From: an uncultured Eubacterium sp.
GTDB taxonomy: Bacteria > Bacillota > Clostridia > Lachnospirales > Lachnospiraceae
Length of the DNA stretch: 64,000 nt
Direction of reading: 5' to 3'
Assembly (NCBI GenBank): GCA_947089855.1
Contig: CAMUML010000008.1
Span: forward strand, 31,540-95,539
The position numbers and the translations under genes are program-made. Position 1 is the first letter of the stretch, and each line of letters begins with the position of its first letter. This document shows, one piece after another, positions 26,168 through 35,491 of the stretch. The notes below the pieces were generated by a model. The model saw nothing but the letters and a program-made list of their open reading frames with translations. It was not told where the DNA came from and made no database searches.

Positions 26168-26893
26168 ATGCTTTCATTTGACATTTTATCCAAACCCGGC
26201 GAGCGGGACCATAACGAGGATTATGCCGGAATGCAGCAAAGAGGGGAAGCCTATTGTTTTGTCCTTGCAGACGGCCTGGGTGGGCACGGCGGCGGGGACG
26301 AGGCGTCCCGGATGGTGTCTGAGTGCGTGCTGGATGATTTTGCAGAAAATGGCATTGTATCACAGCGTTACCTGGCGGCACGCTTTGAGGCGGGCCAGCG
26401 GATACTGCTGCAAGAACAACGGCGGCAGCGGCGGATGATGGAAATGAAGACGACGTTAACCGTCCTTTTGGCGGACAGCACCCAAGTATTGTGGGGCCAT
26501 ATCGGGGATTCCAGGATTTATCATTTTAAAGGCCGAAAACTCCATTCCCGGACAATGGACCATAGCGTCCCGCAAATGCTGGTAGCCGCCGGGAAGCTAA
26601 AGGAAAAGAAAATCCGTGGGCATGCCGACCGCAGCCGCCTGCTGCGCGTAATGGGTGTGGAGTGGGAGGAGCCGCAGTATGAGATCGCACAGCCGCAGCC
26701 GTATATGGCCGGCGATGCCTTCCTGCTTTGTTCGGACGGGTTTTGGGAATGGATACAGGAAAAATCCATGCAGCAGCTCTTAAAGAAAGCCGCTTCCCCA
26801 ACAGAATGGCTTTGCAAAATGGAAGCTGACGTATGCAGACATGGAAGCGGGAAACATATGGACAATTATTCTGCGGTTGCAGTATTTTTATAG
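26168..26893 (+). CDS. PP2C-family protein phosphatase, short form
   Basis: 241 aa, close to the minimal PP2C fold. Motifs: GERDHNEDY (residue 11 onward), metal-binding LADGLGGHGGGDEAS (~35-50), GHIGDSRIYHF (~115-125), LCSDGFWE (~190) and a final DNYSAVAVF. All expected acidic metal ligands are present. The ATG follows GGGGAGGGGATT. No signal peptide, so cytosolic. It sits between two genes for secreted proteins, 70 bases after the cohesin gene and 53 bases before BspA-like gene 4. It has no kinase next to it; the nearest candidates are the two membrane kinases at 4218 and 51022. It is only distantly similar to the phosphatase at 2300. Confidence 0.88.
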   Translation: MLSFDILSKPGERDHNEDYAGMQQRGEAYCFVLADGLGGHGGGDEASRMVSECVLDDFAENGIVSQRYLAARFEAGQRILLQEQRRQRRMMEMKTTLTVLLADSTQVLWGHIGDSRIYHFKGRKLHSRTMDHSVPQMLVAAGKLKEKKIRGHADRSRLLRVMGVEWEEPQYEIAQPQPYMAGDAFLLCSDGFWEWIQEKSMQQLLKKAASPTEWLCKMEADVCRHGSGKHMDNYSAVAVFL

Positions 26894-26946
26894 CAGCTAC
26901 GGCATCCAGGCCGGCTGGCGGATGCGGTAGACGAGGAGGCGGGTAA

Positions 26947-29900
26947 ATGAAAAAGAGAAAACGGGCCAGGGCGGCGTTCCTTGCATGCTGTATCGCGGCA
27001 GGCGCCCTCTTTGGGGGTGCCAGGGTAAATAAGGTTAAGGCGGAAATCTTAAGGGACGGCGATTACCGGTATGAAGTCCTATCAGACGGGACAGCGGAAA
27101 TAAAAAAGTACTTAGGTACGCAGGAAGCTGTGGAAATACCAGCGGAAATCGGCGGCAGCCGTATCAGCAGCATTGGGGACAATGCGTTTTCCGGCCATTT
27201 ACAGTTACGGGAACTTACGGTTTTAGCGGAAATTACCAATATTGGCCAGCAGGCGTTTTACAACTGCAGCGGCCTGTCGGAATTTACGATTCCGGCAAGT
27301 GTAGCCAATATTGGCCAGCAGGCGTTTTTAAACTGCACCAGTTTAACGGAAGTTACGATCCCAGCCAGTGCGGTTAATGTAAAACCAAATGCCTTTGCAG
27401 GCTGTACGGGGCTTACGGCGGTCCATGCAGACAGCGCCAGCCAGCATTATTCCTCCGATAACGGCGTTTTGTATAATAAAAACGGGACGGAACTGCTGAT
27501 ATGCCCGGAAGGCAAGGAGGGTACCTATACCATCCTTCCGACCGTGGACAATATCGGGGCCAGCGCGTTTTGGAGCTGCAAACGGCTCACCGGCATTACG
27601 CTCCCAGACAGTGTCAGCAGCATTGGGGCCAGCGCCTTTTACGGCTGCAGCAGCCTTGTGCAGATGACTATCCCTGCGGCTGTGCGCAGTATCGGCAGTT
27701 TTGCGTTTTATGGCTGTAAAAGCCTTACGGAAATGGTAATTCCAAACGGGGTGGGCAGCATTGAACGCAATACGTTTGAAGGGTGTGCAGGGCTGACCTC
27801 CATTACCGTCCCAATTGGCGTTGCTTCGGTCGGGGAAGACGCCTTTAAAGGCTGTAGCCGTTTAAAGGATGTCTATTATTCCGGAAACCGGGTGCAGTGG
27901 GATGGAATGAATATCGCGTCCCAGGACAGCGGCAATAGCACGTTTGTAAATGCGACGGTCCATTTTAGGGATGGGTCGACGATAAATGGGCCGGAGGATG
28001 ATTTTGAATACCGTGTTTTAGACGACGGTACGGTTGGGATTGAACGGTATCTGGGCACAAGCCAGGTAGTTGAGATTCCGGCAGAGATCAACGGAAAAAG
28101 GGTTACCAGTATTGTGGATACGGATGTTTTTGTATCACAAGGATATGACGGGCCGCAGGAAATCGTGCTTCCATATAGTATGGTGAAGCTGAAGCCGTCT
28201 TGTTTTGAAAAATGCAAGACGCTGAAAGCCATCCGCGTCGAAGAAGATAATCCAGCCTATGCTTCGGATCAAGGGGTGTTATTTAACAAACAAAAGACAG
28301 AACTGGTTAAGTGCCCGAACGCAAAATCCGGTACCTATGCGGTCCCTTCCGGCGTAGAAAGTATTGGTGAGCAGGCTTTTTCAGAGTGTATTAATTTGCG
28401 GGCAATTACCCTTCCGGATAGTTTGGCCAGTATGGGGCCATTTGCCTTTAATGAGTGTAAAAATCTGACTAAAATAGCCATTCCATCGAAGGTAACTGGC
28501 ATAGCAGATGGTGCTTTTACAGATTGTACACAATTATCGGAAATTACACTTCCAGAAACATTGCAAAGTATTGGGGATGGTGCGTTTTCGATTTGTGAAA
28601 ATCTGGCAGAGATTAAAATTCCATCAAGTGTGTCCAATATTGGGGACGATGCTTTCCACAGTTGTATCAAATTGAAAAAAGTGGAAATTCCATCCGGTAT
28701 AGTTACAATAGAATTTGGTATGTTTAGCAGATGTAAAAATCTATCAGAAATTACAATTCCTGTTAGTGTAATGATTATACGCGATAGTGCATTTGAGGAT
28801 TGTGAAAATTTAACCGATGTATATTACTCCGGCACAAAAATACAATGGGAAGACATTGCCATTATAGACGAAGGAAACGACCCATTGAAAACCGCCGTAA
28901 TCCACCTAAGCGACGGTACCACAATCAACGGCCCAAAAGAAGATTCCCCAAACCTGGAAAGTGCAAAGCAGGCGCTTGAGACGCTGAAAAACGGCGACCC
29001 GCTTTCACTCGAACGGGATCTGCAAAACTACTTATCGGCCAACCAGCTTGATGTAGTAGAAAGCTACCTTTACACCTGGCTTGCAGAAATCAACTATGCA
29101 TACAAATACCAGGGCGGGGGCGGCGTGAAAAAGCGGATTATGGAAAAAGTGGGGCTTGACCCGGAAGCGGATTTTACGGCAGGCAATGGGCGCGCGGTTA
29201 CGCATGTCACTGCCGATACCAAATTCGGGCAAAAATCCCTTGAATTTACCCTGGATCTTGGGAAACCGGACAGTGCGGGCAACTTATACCCTGCTTACGG
29301 CGCTATGCATTATGAAATTTTAGAGCAGGCAAATATCCCGCAAGGCGTCCCGGTAACGGGCCAGATCGGCAAGACGTCCTATGCGGATATGGGGGCGTTT
29401 ATCGAATCCGTAGCGCTGGCAAACCAGGATTCGCTCCAGGCGACCTACAAAGGAGAGGATCAAAGCGACGAGCTGACGGCAGGCATCTTGATCGACAAGA
29501 CAGTTATCGGCTTGGTAGGGGAAGACAACGCATCTTTTTCTGATGGTGTTTTAAAGGTCTACCTGCAGCCAGTCCTTTCCTATAAAAAGAAAGTAACGAT
29601 CGCCTGCCCGGTAGACGTTTATGTTTACGATATGGACGGCGCCCTGGGCGGTTCGATTGTGGACAATGAGCCAAGCGTGCGTGACCGCAACCTTGCAATG
29701 GAAGTAGACGGGGATACCAAGACCGTTTTTATGGCCCAGGACGACTACTACATTAGCCTGCGCGGCACAGATACCGGCAAGATGTCCTATTCCGTCGAAG
29801 AAATCGCAAACGAGGAAGTCAGCCGTAAGGTCGAGTTCCTGGAGATGGAGCTGGAAAAAGACCTGGAATACACCGGCTACGTCTTTAAGCCGCTCAATAT

Positions 29901-30894
29901 CGACAACCGGCTCTATGCCTTAAAACCTACCGGAAGCCCGGATTCAGCTGTTTATTCCAATTCCGACACCCTTGCGTCAATTTTTAAAAAAGTAACCGGC
30001 CTGTCCCTCAGCCAGTCGGATACTTCGCTGGACGCCAACCAGTCGGTGCAGCTAAACGCCAGCCTGTACCCGGCGGACGCAAGCAACCAAAGGTTAAAAT
30101 GGACGACGGACAATGGCTCTGTCGTATCCGTAGGCAGCGACGGGAAGGTAACCGCAGTCGGGGCTGGACAGGCTGTGATCACGGTAGCGACCCAGGACGG
30201 CAGCAACTTAAAGGCATCCTGTATGATCGTTGTCCCGGACAATTCCGGCGGGAACGTTACCCCGTCGCCATCGCCAAGCCCGTCGCCGTCGCCAAGCCCA
30301 TCGCCAAGCAGCCCGTCGCCTGGCACATCAACAAGCCCGTCGCCATCGCCAAAGCCGGACCCAGAGCCAGCCCCAATGGTCGTGTACTATATCGTAAAGT
30401 TTGATGCAAAAGAAGGCACCAGCCTAAGCCGTTCTACCATGACGCTGCTAAAAGGGGACAGCCTGGGCATCCTGCCGAAAGTAAAGCGGGCGGACTACCG
30501 GTTTGACGGCTGGCACAAGCAGTCCGACGGCACAAAAGTAGACAGTGGGACTGTATTGGACGAGGCCACAACTTTGTACGCCCAATGGACAGCAGTAGCA
30601 AAACCAGGCAAACCCGCTTCGCTAACGCTCAAATCCAAAAAGAGCGGGCAGGTACAGGCCAGTTTCCAGAAAGTAGCAGGCGCGGACGGATACGAGGTTT
30701 CTTATTCCACCAATAAGAATTTTGCGGCATCCAAAACAAAAAAAGTGGATATAACCGTAACATCCGTATTAGCAAAAAACCTCAAAAAAGGCGGGAAGTA
30801 TTATATCAGGGTGCGTGCCTACAGCAAGGATTCCGCCGGGAATAAGATTTATGGCGCCTACAGCGCAGCCAAAAGCGTCCAGGCCAAAAAATAA
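26947..30894 (+). CDS. BspA-like leucine-rich-repeat surface protein 4
   Basis: 1315 aa; ATG at 26947 after GAGGAGGCGGGTAA. Signal peptide (RARAAFLACCIAAGALFGG, end near VKA). Two capped LRR_5 blocks (~30-340 and ~350-655), both with the inserted DNGVLYNKNGTELLICPEGK-type loop seen in many BspA proteins. Then the unnamed domain (~668-1000), here the most diverged of the four copies but with CPVDVYVYDMDG and LRGTDTGKMSYSVEEIA kept, Big_2 (~1015-1097), a SPSPSPSP linker, a Listeria-Bacteroides repeat (~1145-1215) and a Fn3-like end. The distinct linker and divergence suggest an older duplicate than genes 2 and 3. It lies between a PP2C gene and the cohesin-dockerin gene (66 bases before the latter). 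Extracellular, ligand unknown. Confidence 0.87.
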   Translation: MKKRKRARAAFLACCIAAGALFGGARVNKVKAEILRDGDYRYEVLSDGTAEIKKYLGTQEAVEIPAEIGGSRISSIGDNAFSGHLQLRELTVLAEITNIGQQAFYNCSGLSEFTIPASVANIGQQAFLNCTSLTEVTIPASAVNVKPNAFAGCTGLTAVHADSASQHYSSDNGVLYNKNGTELLICPEGKEGTYTILPTVDNIGASAFWSCKRLTGITLPDSVSSIGASAFYGCSSLVQMTIPAAVRSIGSFAFYGCKSLTEMVIPNGVGSIERNTFEGCAGLTSITVPIGVASVGEDAFKGCSRLKDVYYSGNRVQWDGMNIASQDSGNSTFVNATVHFRDGSTINGPEDDFEYRVLDDGTVGIERYLGTSQVVEIPAEINGKRVTSIVDTDVFVSQGYDGPQEIVLPYSMVKLKPSCFEKCKTLKAIRVEEDNPAYASDQGVLFNKQKTELVKCPNAKSGTYAVPSGVESIGEQAFSECINLRAITLPDSLASMGPFAFNECKNLTKIAIPSKVTGIADGAFTDCTQLSEITLPETLQSIGDGAFSICENLAEIKIPSSVSNIGDDAFHSCIKLKKVEIPSGIVTIEFGMFSRCKNLSEITIPVSVMIIRDSAFEDCENLTDVYYSGTKIQWEDIAIIDEGNDPLKTAVIHLSDGTTINGPKEDSPNLESAKQALETLKNGDPLSLERDLQNYLSANQLDVVESYLYTWLAEINYAYKYQGGGGVKKRIMEKVGLDPEADFTAGNGRAVTHVTADTKFGQKSLEFTLDLGKPDSAGNLYPAYGAMHYEILEQANIPQGVPVTGQIGKTSYADMGAFIESVALANQDSLQATYKGEDQSDELTAGILIDKTVIGLVGEDNASFSDGVLKVYLQPVLSYKKKVTIACPVDVYVYDMDGALGGSIVDNEPSVRDRNLAMEVDGDTKTVFMAQDDYYISLRGTDTGKMSYSVEEIANEEVSRKVEFLEMELEKDLEYTGYVFKPLNIDNRLYALKPTGSPDSAVYSNSDTLASIFKKVTGLSLSQSDTSLDANQSVQLNASLYPADASNQRLKWTTDNGSVVSVGSDGKVTAVGAGQAVITVATQDGSNLKASCMIVVPDNSGGNVTPSPSPSPSPSPSPSPSSPSPGTSTSPSPSPKPDPEPAPMVVYYIVKFDAKEGTSLSRSTMTLLKGDSLGILPKVKRADYRFDGWHKQSDGTKVDSGTVLDEATTLYAQWTAVAKPGKPASLTLKSKKSGQVQASFQKVAGADGYEVSYSTNKNFAASKTKKVDITVTSVLAKNLKKGGKYYIRVRAYSKDSAGNKIYGAYSAAKSVQAKK

Positions 30895-30959
30895 GGCAGA
30901 AACGCGAAAAGGCCGGTATGCGTAACAGTTCAATGGGTGGGCAAAAGGAGGAGGCCAGA

Positions 30960-31703
30960 ATGAATAAAATAAAGAAGGTGGCAGCAGCCATACTATGTTT
31001 TACGATTGCCCTGGGCGGGTTATCCAACCAGGCATTTGCAGAAGAAACCAAGTGGGATATTGAAAATACGCTGGATATATCCGACTGTAAACAAGGAAGC
31101 ACCGTTACCATGTCCGTAACCCTAAAAGGCAGCGGCACCGCCGCCGATAAACCACAGGAAATAGCATCCATAAACGGTACGCTGGAATATGACAACAGCC
31201 TGTTTACCGTAGAAAAAGCAGACATCCTGCCAGTAGAAAGCGGCAAAGCACAGAATTGGTCTTTTGACAAGGAAACCGGTACGTTTCACATCCAGTACGC
31301 ATCCAGCATTACCGTACCAAACGACGGGATGCTGCTGCAGATCAAGCTCCACACCGCAGCAGATGCTACGACCGGAAAGACTACACTTTGCGTTACACAG
31401 CTCAAATGGGGCAATGCTGCAGGCCAGGAAACGGAAGTCGAACACCGTGTACCAGCCCGGATTACCATTGCCCAGGCCCAGGAAGAGCCAGAACCAGGAA
31501 CCCAGACAGCCACAGGGGACGTCAACCTGGACGGCAAGGTCAACCTGACAGACGCAAAGCTGGTCATGCAGTATTATAACGGCGCCAAAACGCTGGATAC
31601 CCAGCAGTTGAAAAATGCAGATGTCAACGGGGACGGCAAAGCCAACCTGACAGATGCAAAAATGATTATGAGATATTACAATGGGGAAGTAGCTGGGTTT
31701 TAG
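30960..31703 (+). CDS. Secreted cohesin-like plus type I dockerin protein
   Basis: 247 aa from the ATG at 30960 (SD AGGAGGAGG; an upstream in-frame ATG at 30918 adds a hydrophilic stretch and is unlikely). Signal peptide to ~26 (SNQAFA). Residues ~27-165 resemble a cohesin-like/carbohydrate-binding-module-like sandwich (INGTLEYDNSLFTVEKADIL). Residues ~187-245 are a clear dockerin: two Ca-binding F-hand repeats GDVNLDGKVNLTDAKLVMQY and ADVNGDGKANLTDAKMIMRY, both with complete D-x-N-x-D-G ligands. Dockerins dock onto cohesins; the anchored cohesin-like protein at 25171 is the obvious candidate partner (inference). No catalytic domain is present, so it would act as an adaptor or binding subunit rather than an enzyme. 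Confidence 0.85.
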   Translation: MNKIKKVAAAILCFTIALGGLSNQAFAEETKWDIENTLDISDCKQGSTVTMSVTLKGSGTAADKPQEIASINGTLEYDNSLFTVEKADILPVESGKAQNWSFDKETGTFHIQYASSITVPNDGMLLQIKLHTAADATTGKTTLCVTQLKWGNAAGQETEVEHRVPARITIAQAQEEPEPGTQTATGDVNLDGKVNLTDAKLVMQYYNGAKTLDTQQLKNADVNGDGKANLTDAKMIMRYYNGEVAGF

Positions 31704-31763
31704 GAAAAACCAAACGGGGCTGCGCCAGCCGTTGTAAACAGGGTTACGGCCTTCTGTTAGGGC

Positions 31764-31912
31764 CTGTCACGAAATAAAATGTACCTCTTATGCAGGATTT
31801 TTCTTCGAGAGTGCCAGTCAAAAATCAGGCGCATAGCGGGTTATGTAACTGATTTTTGACTGGTGCTGTCGGAGAAAAAGACAAGCAAGAAGTACATTTT
31901 ATTTCGTGACAG
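31764..31912. mobile_element. 149-bp palindromic element (MITE-like)
   Basis: Perfect 21-nt terminal inverted repeats (31764-31784 and 31892-31912, starting CTGTCACGAAATAAAA) enclose a second pair GCCAGTCAAAAATCAG / CTGATTTTTGACTGGT (15 of 16 match). No coding capacity. It fills the space between the dockerin gene and BspA-like gene 5. The terminal motif resembles the shorter hairpin at 53970-54015. Confidence 0.6.
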
Positions 31913-31971
31913 TTCTTTAGTATTAACAGGGGGCCGTAGCCAGATATAGGGCTGGATAAGGAGGGGGAAGC

Positions 31972-34896
31972 ATGCAAAAGAAATCATGGATATGGTTGGT
32001 TGTTTTCTGTTTCAGCTTGTGTATGGCCTTTGGGTTTATCCATACAGGAAAGGCCCATGCAGGCGTACAGGGCAAGTTTGAGTATGAATACTGGGAGATG
32101 CGGTATCCCAAAGGGACAGTGGAGATTACCGCTTATACAGGGGACGATACGGAGGTAGTTGTCCCAGAAGTTATCGATGGCTATAAGGTAGGTGGGATTG
32201 GCAGTGAAGCATTTAAAAATTGTAAAAATTTAAAGAGTATCCATTTGCCTTCCGGGATCAAACGGATAGAACGCAGGGCTTTTGAGGGCTGCAGCAGCCT
32301 GGAAAGCATAAAGCTTCCATCGGAATTGGACTATATGGATTATCAGGTTTTTTCGGGTTGTACCAGTTTAAAAAATGTGGAATTGCCAGCAAAACTAACA
32401 TTGCTAAGGGGAGGTACTTTTAAAGGCTGCACGAGCCTGGAAAGCATCCGGCTTCCAGTGGGGATTACGGAGGTAACAGGCTGGGAATTTGTCGGCTGTG
32501 ACAGTTTAAAAAGCATTGAGGTAGCCGAGGAAAATTCAGAATATCAATCCATCGATGGGGTATTATATAGTAAGGGCGCAAAATGGCTTATTTGCTGCCC
32601 GGCAGGGAAAGCGGATGGATTTCAATTGTCGGCAGGTACCCAAAGGATAGAGAATGGTGCTTTTGCACCATGTACCAATTTGAAAAGTATTGAGATTCCG
32701 AAAGGGGTAAAAGCTAACGTTGAGTATTTGGGTTTTGACTGCTGCGAAAATTTAACAGAAATCCGGATAGAAGCTGGCCATCCAGATTATAAATCCGAAG
32801 ATGGGATTGTATATTCTAAAGACGGGTCTGAAATATTATGCTGCCCAGCAGGAAAAACGGATGATATAAAGTTTTTGCGGGGAGTCCGTACTATAGGCTA
32901 CGATGCTTTTGTAGGATGTAAAAAAATCAGCAGCCTGGAACTTCCGTCAACCATTACCGAAATAGGGTGGGATGCTTTTTATGGCTGCAGCGGCCTGGAA
33001 CGTATCAGCATTCCATCGACGGTAACAGATTTAAATGGGTCTAGTTTTTCCAATTGTAACAATTTAAAAGAAATTACAATAAGTGAAGGGAATCCAAATT
33101 TTGTCTCGGTAGATGGCATTTTGTACAATAAAGACAAAACTGTTTTAATATGTTATCCTGGCGGCAAGGCCGATGAGGTAAAAATTTTACCAAGTGTTAC
33201 TGAAATTGGAGCGAATGCTTTTTATGGCAGCACCCGCCTGAAAAACCTTGTTTTGCCAACGGGGGTAAAGGTAATAGGGGAACGCGCTTTTGAAGGTTGT
33301 GAGAACCTAACCAATATCCAGCTTCCATATGGTTTAGAAAAGATTGAAATTTCAGCTTTTGCGAGTTGCATGGGCCTTACTAGCTTGGTTTTCCCGGAAA
33401 GTTTGAAGCAAATGAAAGAAACCATTTGTCACAGTTGTCAAAATTTAACCAGCATTTATATTCCATCCAGCATAGAAGAGCTAGACGTTGGCATTTTTTC
33501 TTATTATAACCGTTCGCTCAAAGATGTATATTATGCTGGCAGCAAAGAACAATGGGAGAAAATTTCAAAGACGGCAAACCTTAACCTACCAGAAAACTAT
33601 GATCATGTGACAATCCACTTCAACAGCGTTTTCCCAGGCACAAACCCGCCTGGCCCAACCACGCCCGGCGGCAACCCGTCGCAGCCGCCTGGCCCAACCA
33701 CGCCCGGCGGCAACCCGTCGCAGCCGTCGAACCCATCTACACCCGGCGGCAATCCATCGCAGCCGTCGAACCCGGATACGCCAGGGCAGGTAACACTGAC
33801 TTTTCATGCACAAGGCGGCTCCTATGTACCGGATATAACAATCGCAAAAAATGGAAGCCTGTCCTACCTACCGCTTACATACCGGAGCGGCTATCAGTTC
33901 TTAGGTTGGTACACAGGCCCGGATGGGACCGGGACAGTATTGGCAATCGGCGAAGCGGTCCGCACCAATACAACATATTATGCATACTGGGCCATTGCCC
34001 GCAACCTTTCAGGCATTACCGTTACAGTACGCGGGACGCCCTATGCAGGCAGCGGCACAGCTTCCGTACTGGCCGTTACGGCAGTATATGCAGACGGGTT
34101 TTCCGAGCGGGTATACGATTTTAACGTATCACAGCCGTTCTTGTACGAAGGGTTGAACACGGTTTATGTTACTTGCCGGGGGTTTACGCAGACGGTACCG
34201 ATTGTGGCGGGTGCAACGTCCTCCACAAATACTTCCATAATGAGCATCACGGCATCCTATAACGGCGGGCCAGTCCCAACCGGGTTTTATGGTTCCTTTG
34301 GCGGCCTGGTGGTAACGGCCCACTATGCAGACGGTACCACGCAACAGGTGGAAGGGTATACAATCAGCAATGGCCAGATTCAAAAAGGCGTCAATAAAGT
34401 AACCGCTACCTATATGGGCAAATCTGCAGACTTTTATGTCACAGGCTACCAGTATGCGCCCGTCAACATGGTAAACGTACCTGGGATGCAGGCCATTTGG
34501 GCCCTGGAACAAGCAGACCTGCTGTCGGCATTAAACGGTTTTGTCCCTTCACGGCCCGGTTATTCTTTTGGAGGATGGTATCTGGATGAAGCGTGTAGCC
34601 AAAAAGTCACGCCCGGGATGCCAATTGTTTCCGGAATCCGTGTCTATGCAAAATGGGACACATCCACAAACTGGTCGTTAAACAAGACAAGTATAACGCT
34701 AAAACGTGGGAAAAGAGCCAGGCTTGCCGTCAAAGGGCTAAACAGCAGCCAAGTGCGCTGGAAAACGTCCAATAGCAAAGTAGCTGTGGTAACCGTAAAT
34801 GGAACCATCAAAGCAAAAAAGAAAGGGGCAGCAGTGATAACAGCGGTGACAGAAGATGGGGCAGTACTGACCTGTAAAGTAAAAGTGAAAAAATAA
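31972..34896 (+). CDS. BspA-like leucine-rich-repeat surface protein 5 (different C-terminus)
   Basis: 974 aa; ATG after AAGGAGGGGGAAGC. Signal peptide to ~30 (LVVFCFSLCMAFGFIHTGKAHA). One LRR_5 block (~40-540) with three inserted DGVLYSKG...LICCPAGK-type loops, ending with a DVYYAGSKEQWEKI cap. A TTPGGNPSQP repeat linker is followed by a Listeria-Bacteroides repeat (~602-668), two Ig-like domains (~670-745 and ~755-825), a second Listeria-Bacteroides-like segment (~835-895) and a Big_2-like end (~900-974). It lacks the unnamed ~340-aa domain and Fn3 tail of BspA-like 1-4, so it is a separate lineage. Extracellular; function likely binding, ligand unknown. It is the last intact gene of the surface island. 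Confidence 0.86.
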   Translation: MQKKSWIWLVVFCFSLCMAFGFIHTGKAHAGVQGKFEYEYWEMRYPKGTVEITAYTGDDTEVVVPEVIDGYKVGGIGSEAFKNCKNLKSIHLPSGIKRIERRAFEGCSSLESIKLPSELDYMDYQVFSGCTSLKNVELPAKLTLLRGGTFKGCTSLESIRLPVGITEVTGWEFVGCDSLKSIEVAEENSEYQSIDGVLYSKGAKWLICCPAGKADGFQLSAGTQRIENGAFAPCTNLKSIEIPKGVKANVEYLGFDCCENLTEIRIEAGHPDYKSEDGIVYSKDGSEILCCPAGKTDDIKFLRGVRTIGYDAFVGCKKISSLELPSTITEIGWDAFYGCSGLERISIPSTVTDLNGSSFSNCNNLKEITISEGNPNFVSVDGILYNKDKTVLICYPGGKADEVKILPSVTEIGANAFYGSTRLKNLVLPTGVKVIGERAFEGCENLTNIQLPYGLEKIEISAFASCMGLTSLVFPESLKQMKETICHSCQNLTSIYIPSSIEELDVGIFSYYNRSLKDVYYAGSKEQWEKISKTANLNLPENYDHVTIHFNSVFPGTNPPGPTTPGGNPSQPPGPTTPGGNPSQPSNPSTPGGNPSQPSNPDTPGQVTLTFHAQGGSYVPDITIAKNGSLSYLPLTYRSGYQFLGWYTGPDGTGTVLAIGEAVRTNTTYYAYWAIARNLSGITVTVRGTPYAGSGTASVLAVTAVYADGFSERVYDFNVSQPFLYEGLNTVYVTCRGFTQTVPIVAGATSSTNTSIMSITASYNGGPVPTGFYGSFGGLVVTAHYADGTTQQVEGYTISNGQIQKGVNKVTATYMGKSADFYVTGYQYAPVNMVNVPGMQAIWALEQADLLSALNGFVPSRPGYSFGGWYLDEACSQKVTPGMPIVSGIRVYAKWDTSTNWSLNKTSITLKRGKRARLAVKGLNSSQVRWKTSNSKVAVVTVNGTIKAKKKGAAVITAVTEDGAVLTCKVKVKK

Positions 34897-34942
34897 AGGA
34901 AACAGCGGTTGTCGTTCAAATCAAATGTAATTTACAATAACT

Positions 34943-35005
34943 AAAAGTTGTAAATTGGTAAACTGGAAAATAGCAAACAGGTTACCAGTTTACAACTTTT
35001 TGTTT
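34943..35005. terminator. Long bidirectional terminator hairpin
   Basis: A 23-bp stem with two mismatches (AAAAGTTGTAAATTGG... pairing with ...CCAGTTTACAACTTTT), followed by TTGTTTTG. It lies between the convergent ends of BspA-like gene 5 (+) and the transposase pseudogene (-) and can serve both directions. Confidence 0.65.
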
Positions 35006-35386
35006 TGACCACACATAGAGTTGCATTTTTAGTGAGTAAGCGGTTGTTTTTAAGCATAATACTACTCGCTTCATATTCCAGGCGTTTCTGCCTGTCCTGG
35101 CTGATGGCCTGCAGCTGGCGGTAGGCACTATTGATAAAAGGGTCTTTTTCAGCGATCATGTCAAATTCCTCCTTGTTTTCGGCGTTGATAAACTTTGCCC
35201 ATAATTCAATCTGGCTGCAGCCGTCCCGCAGCCCCAATGGAAGCTTTGGGAGTTCGATCACATGGAACTCCATCTTGTCGGAGAAGGGGAAATGGCGGGT
35301 GTCCTCCAGGATATGGAAGCTGGAATAAAAACCGCCCTCAATTTCAAACAGGATAAAGTCAAGGATGCTGATGCTGACGCATTTTT

Positions 35387-35491
35387 TTATACTGCACACC
35401 AGTTAAATTTACAGTATATCCTGACTGCGGACCGCCGGCCAGGCACTTTCTTGGTTAACATTACTGTATATTCTGGCGGTTTGCAGTATAA
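35387..35491. mobile_element. ~105-bp MITE-like insertion in the transposase gene
   Basis: The ends are imperfect inverted repeats: TTATACTGCACACC at 35387 and GGTTTGCAGTATAA ending at 35491 (13 of 14 complementary). Removing it restores the usual family sequence YNVL-KKCVSISILDF and one reading frame if a 2-bp target duplication (TA) is also removed. No coding capacity. Confidence 0.65.
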
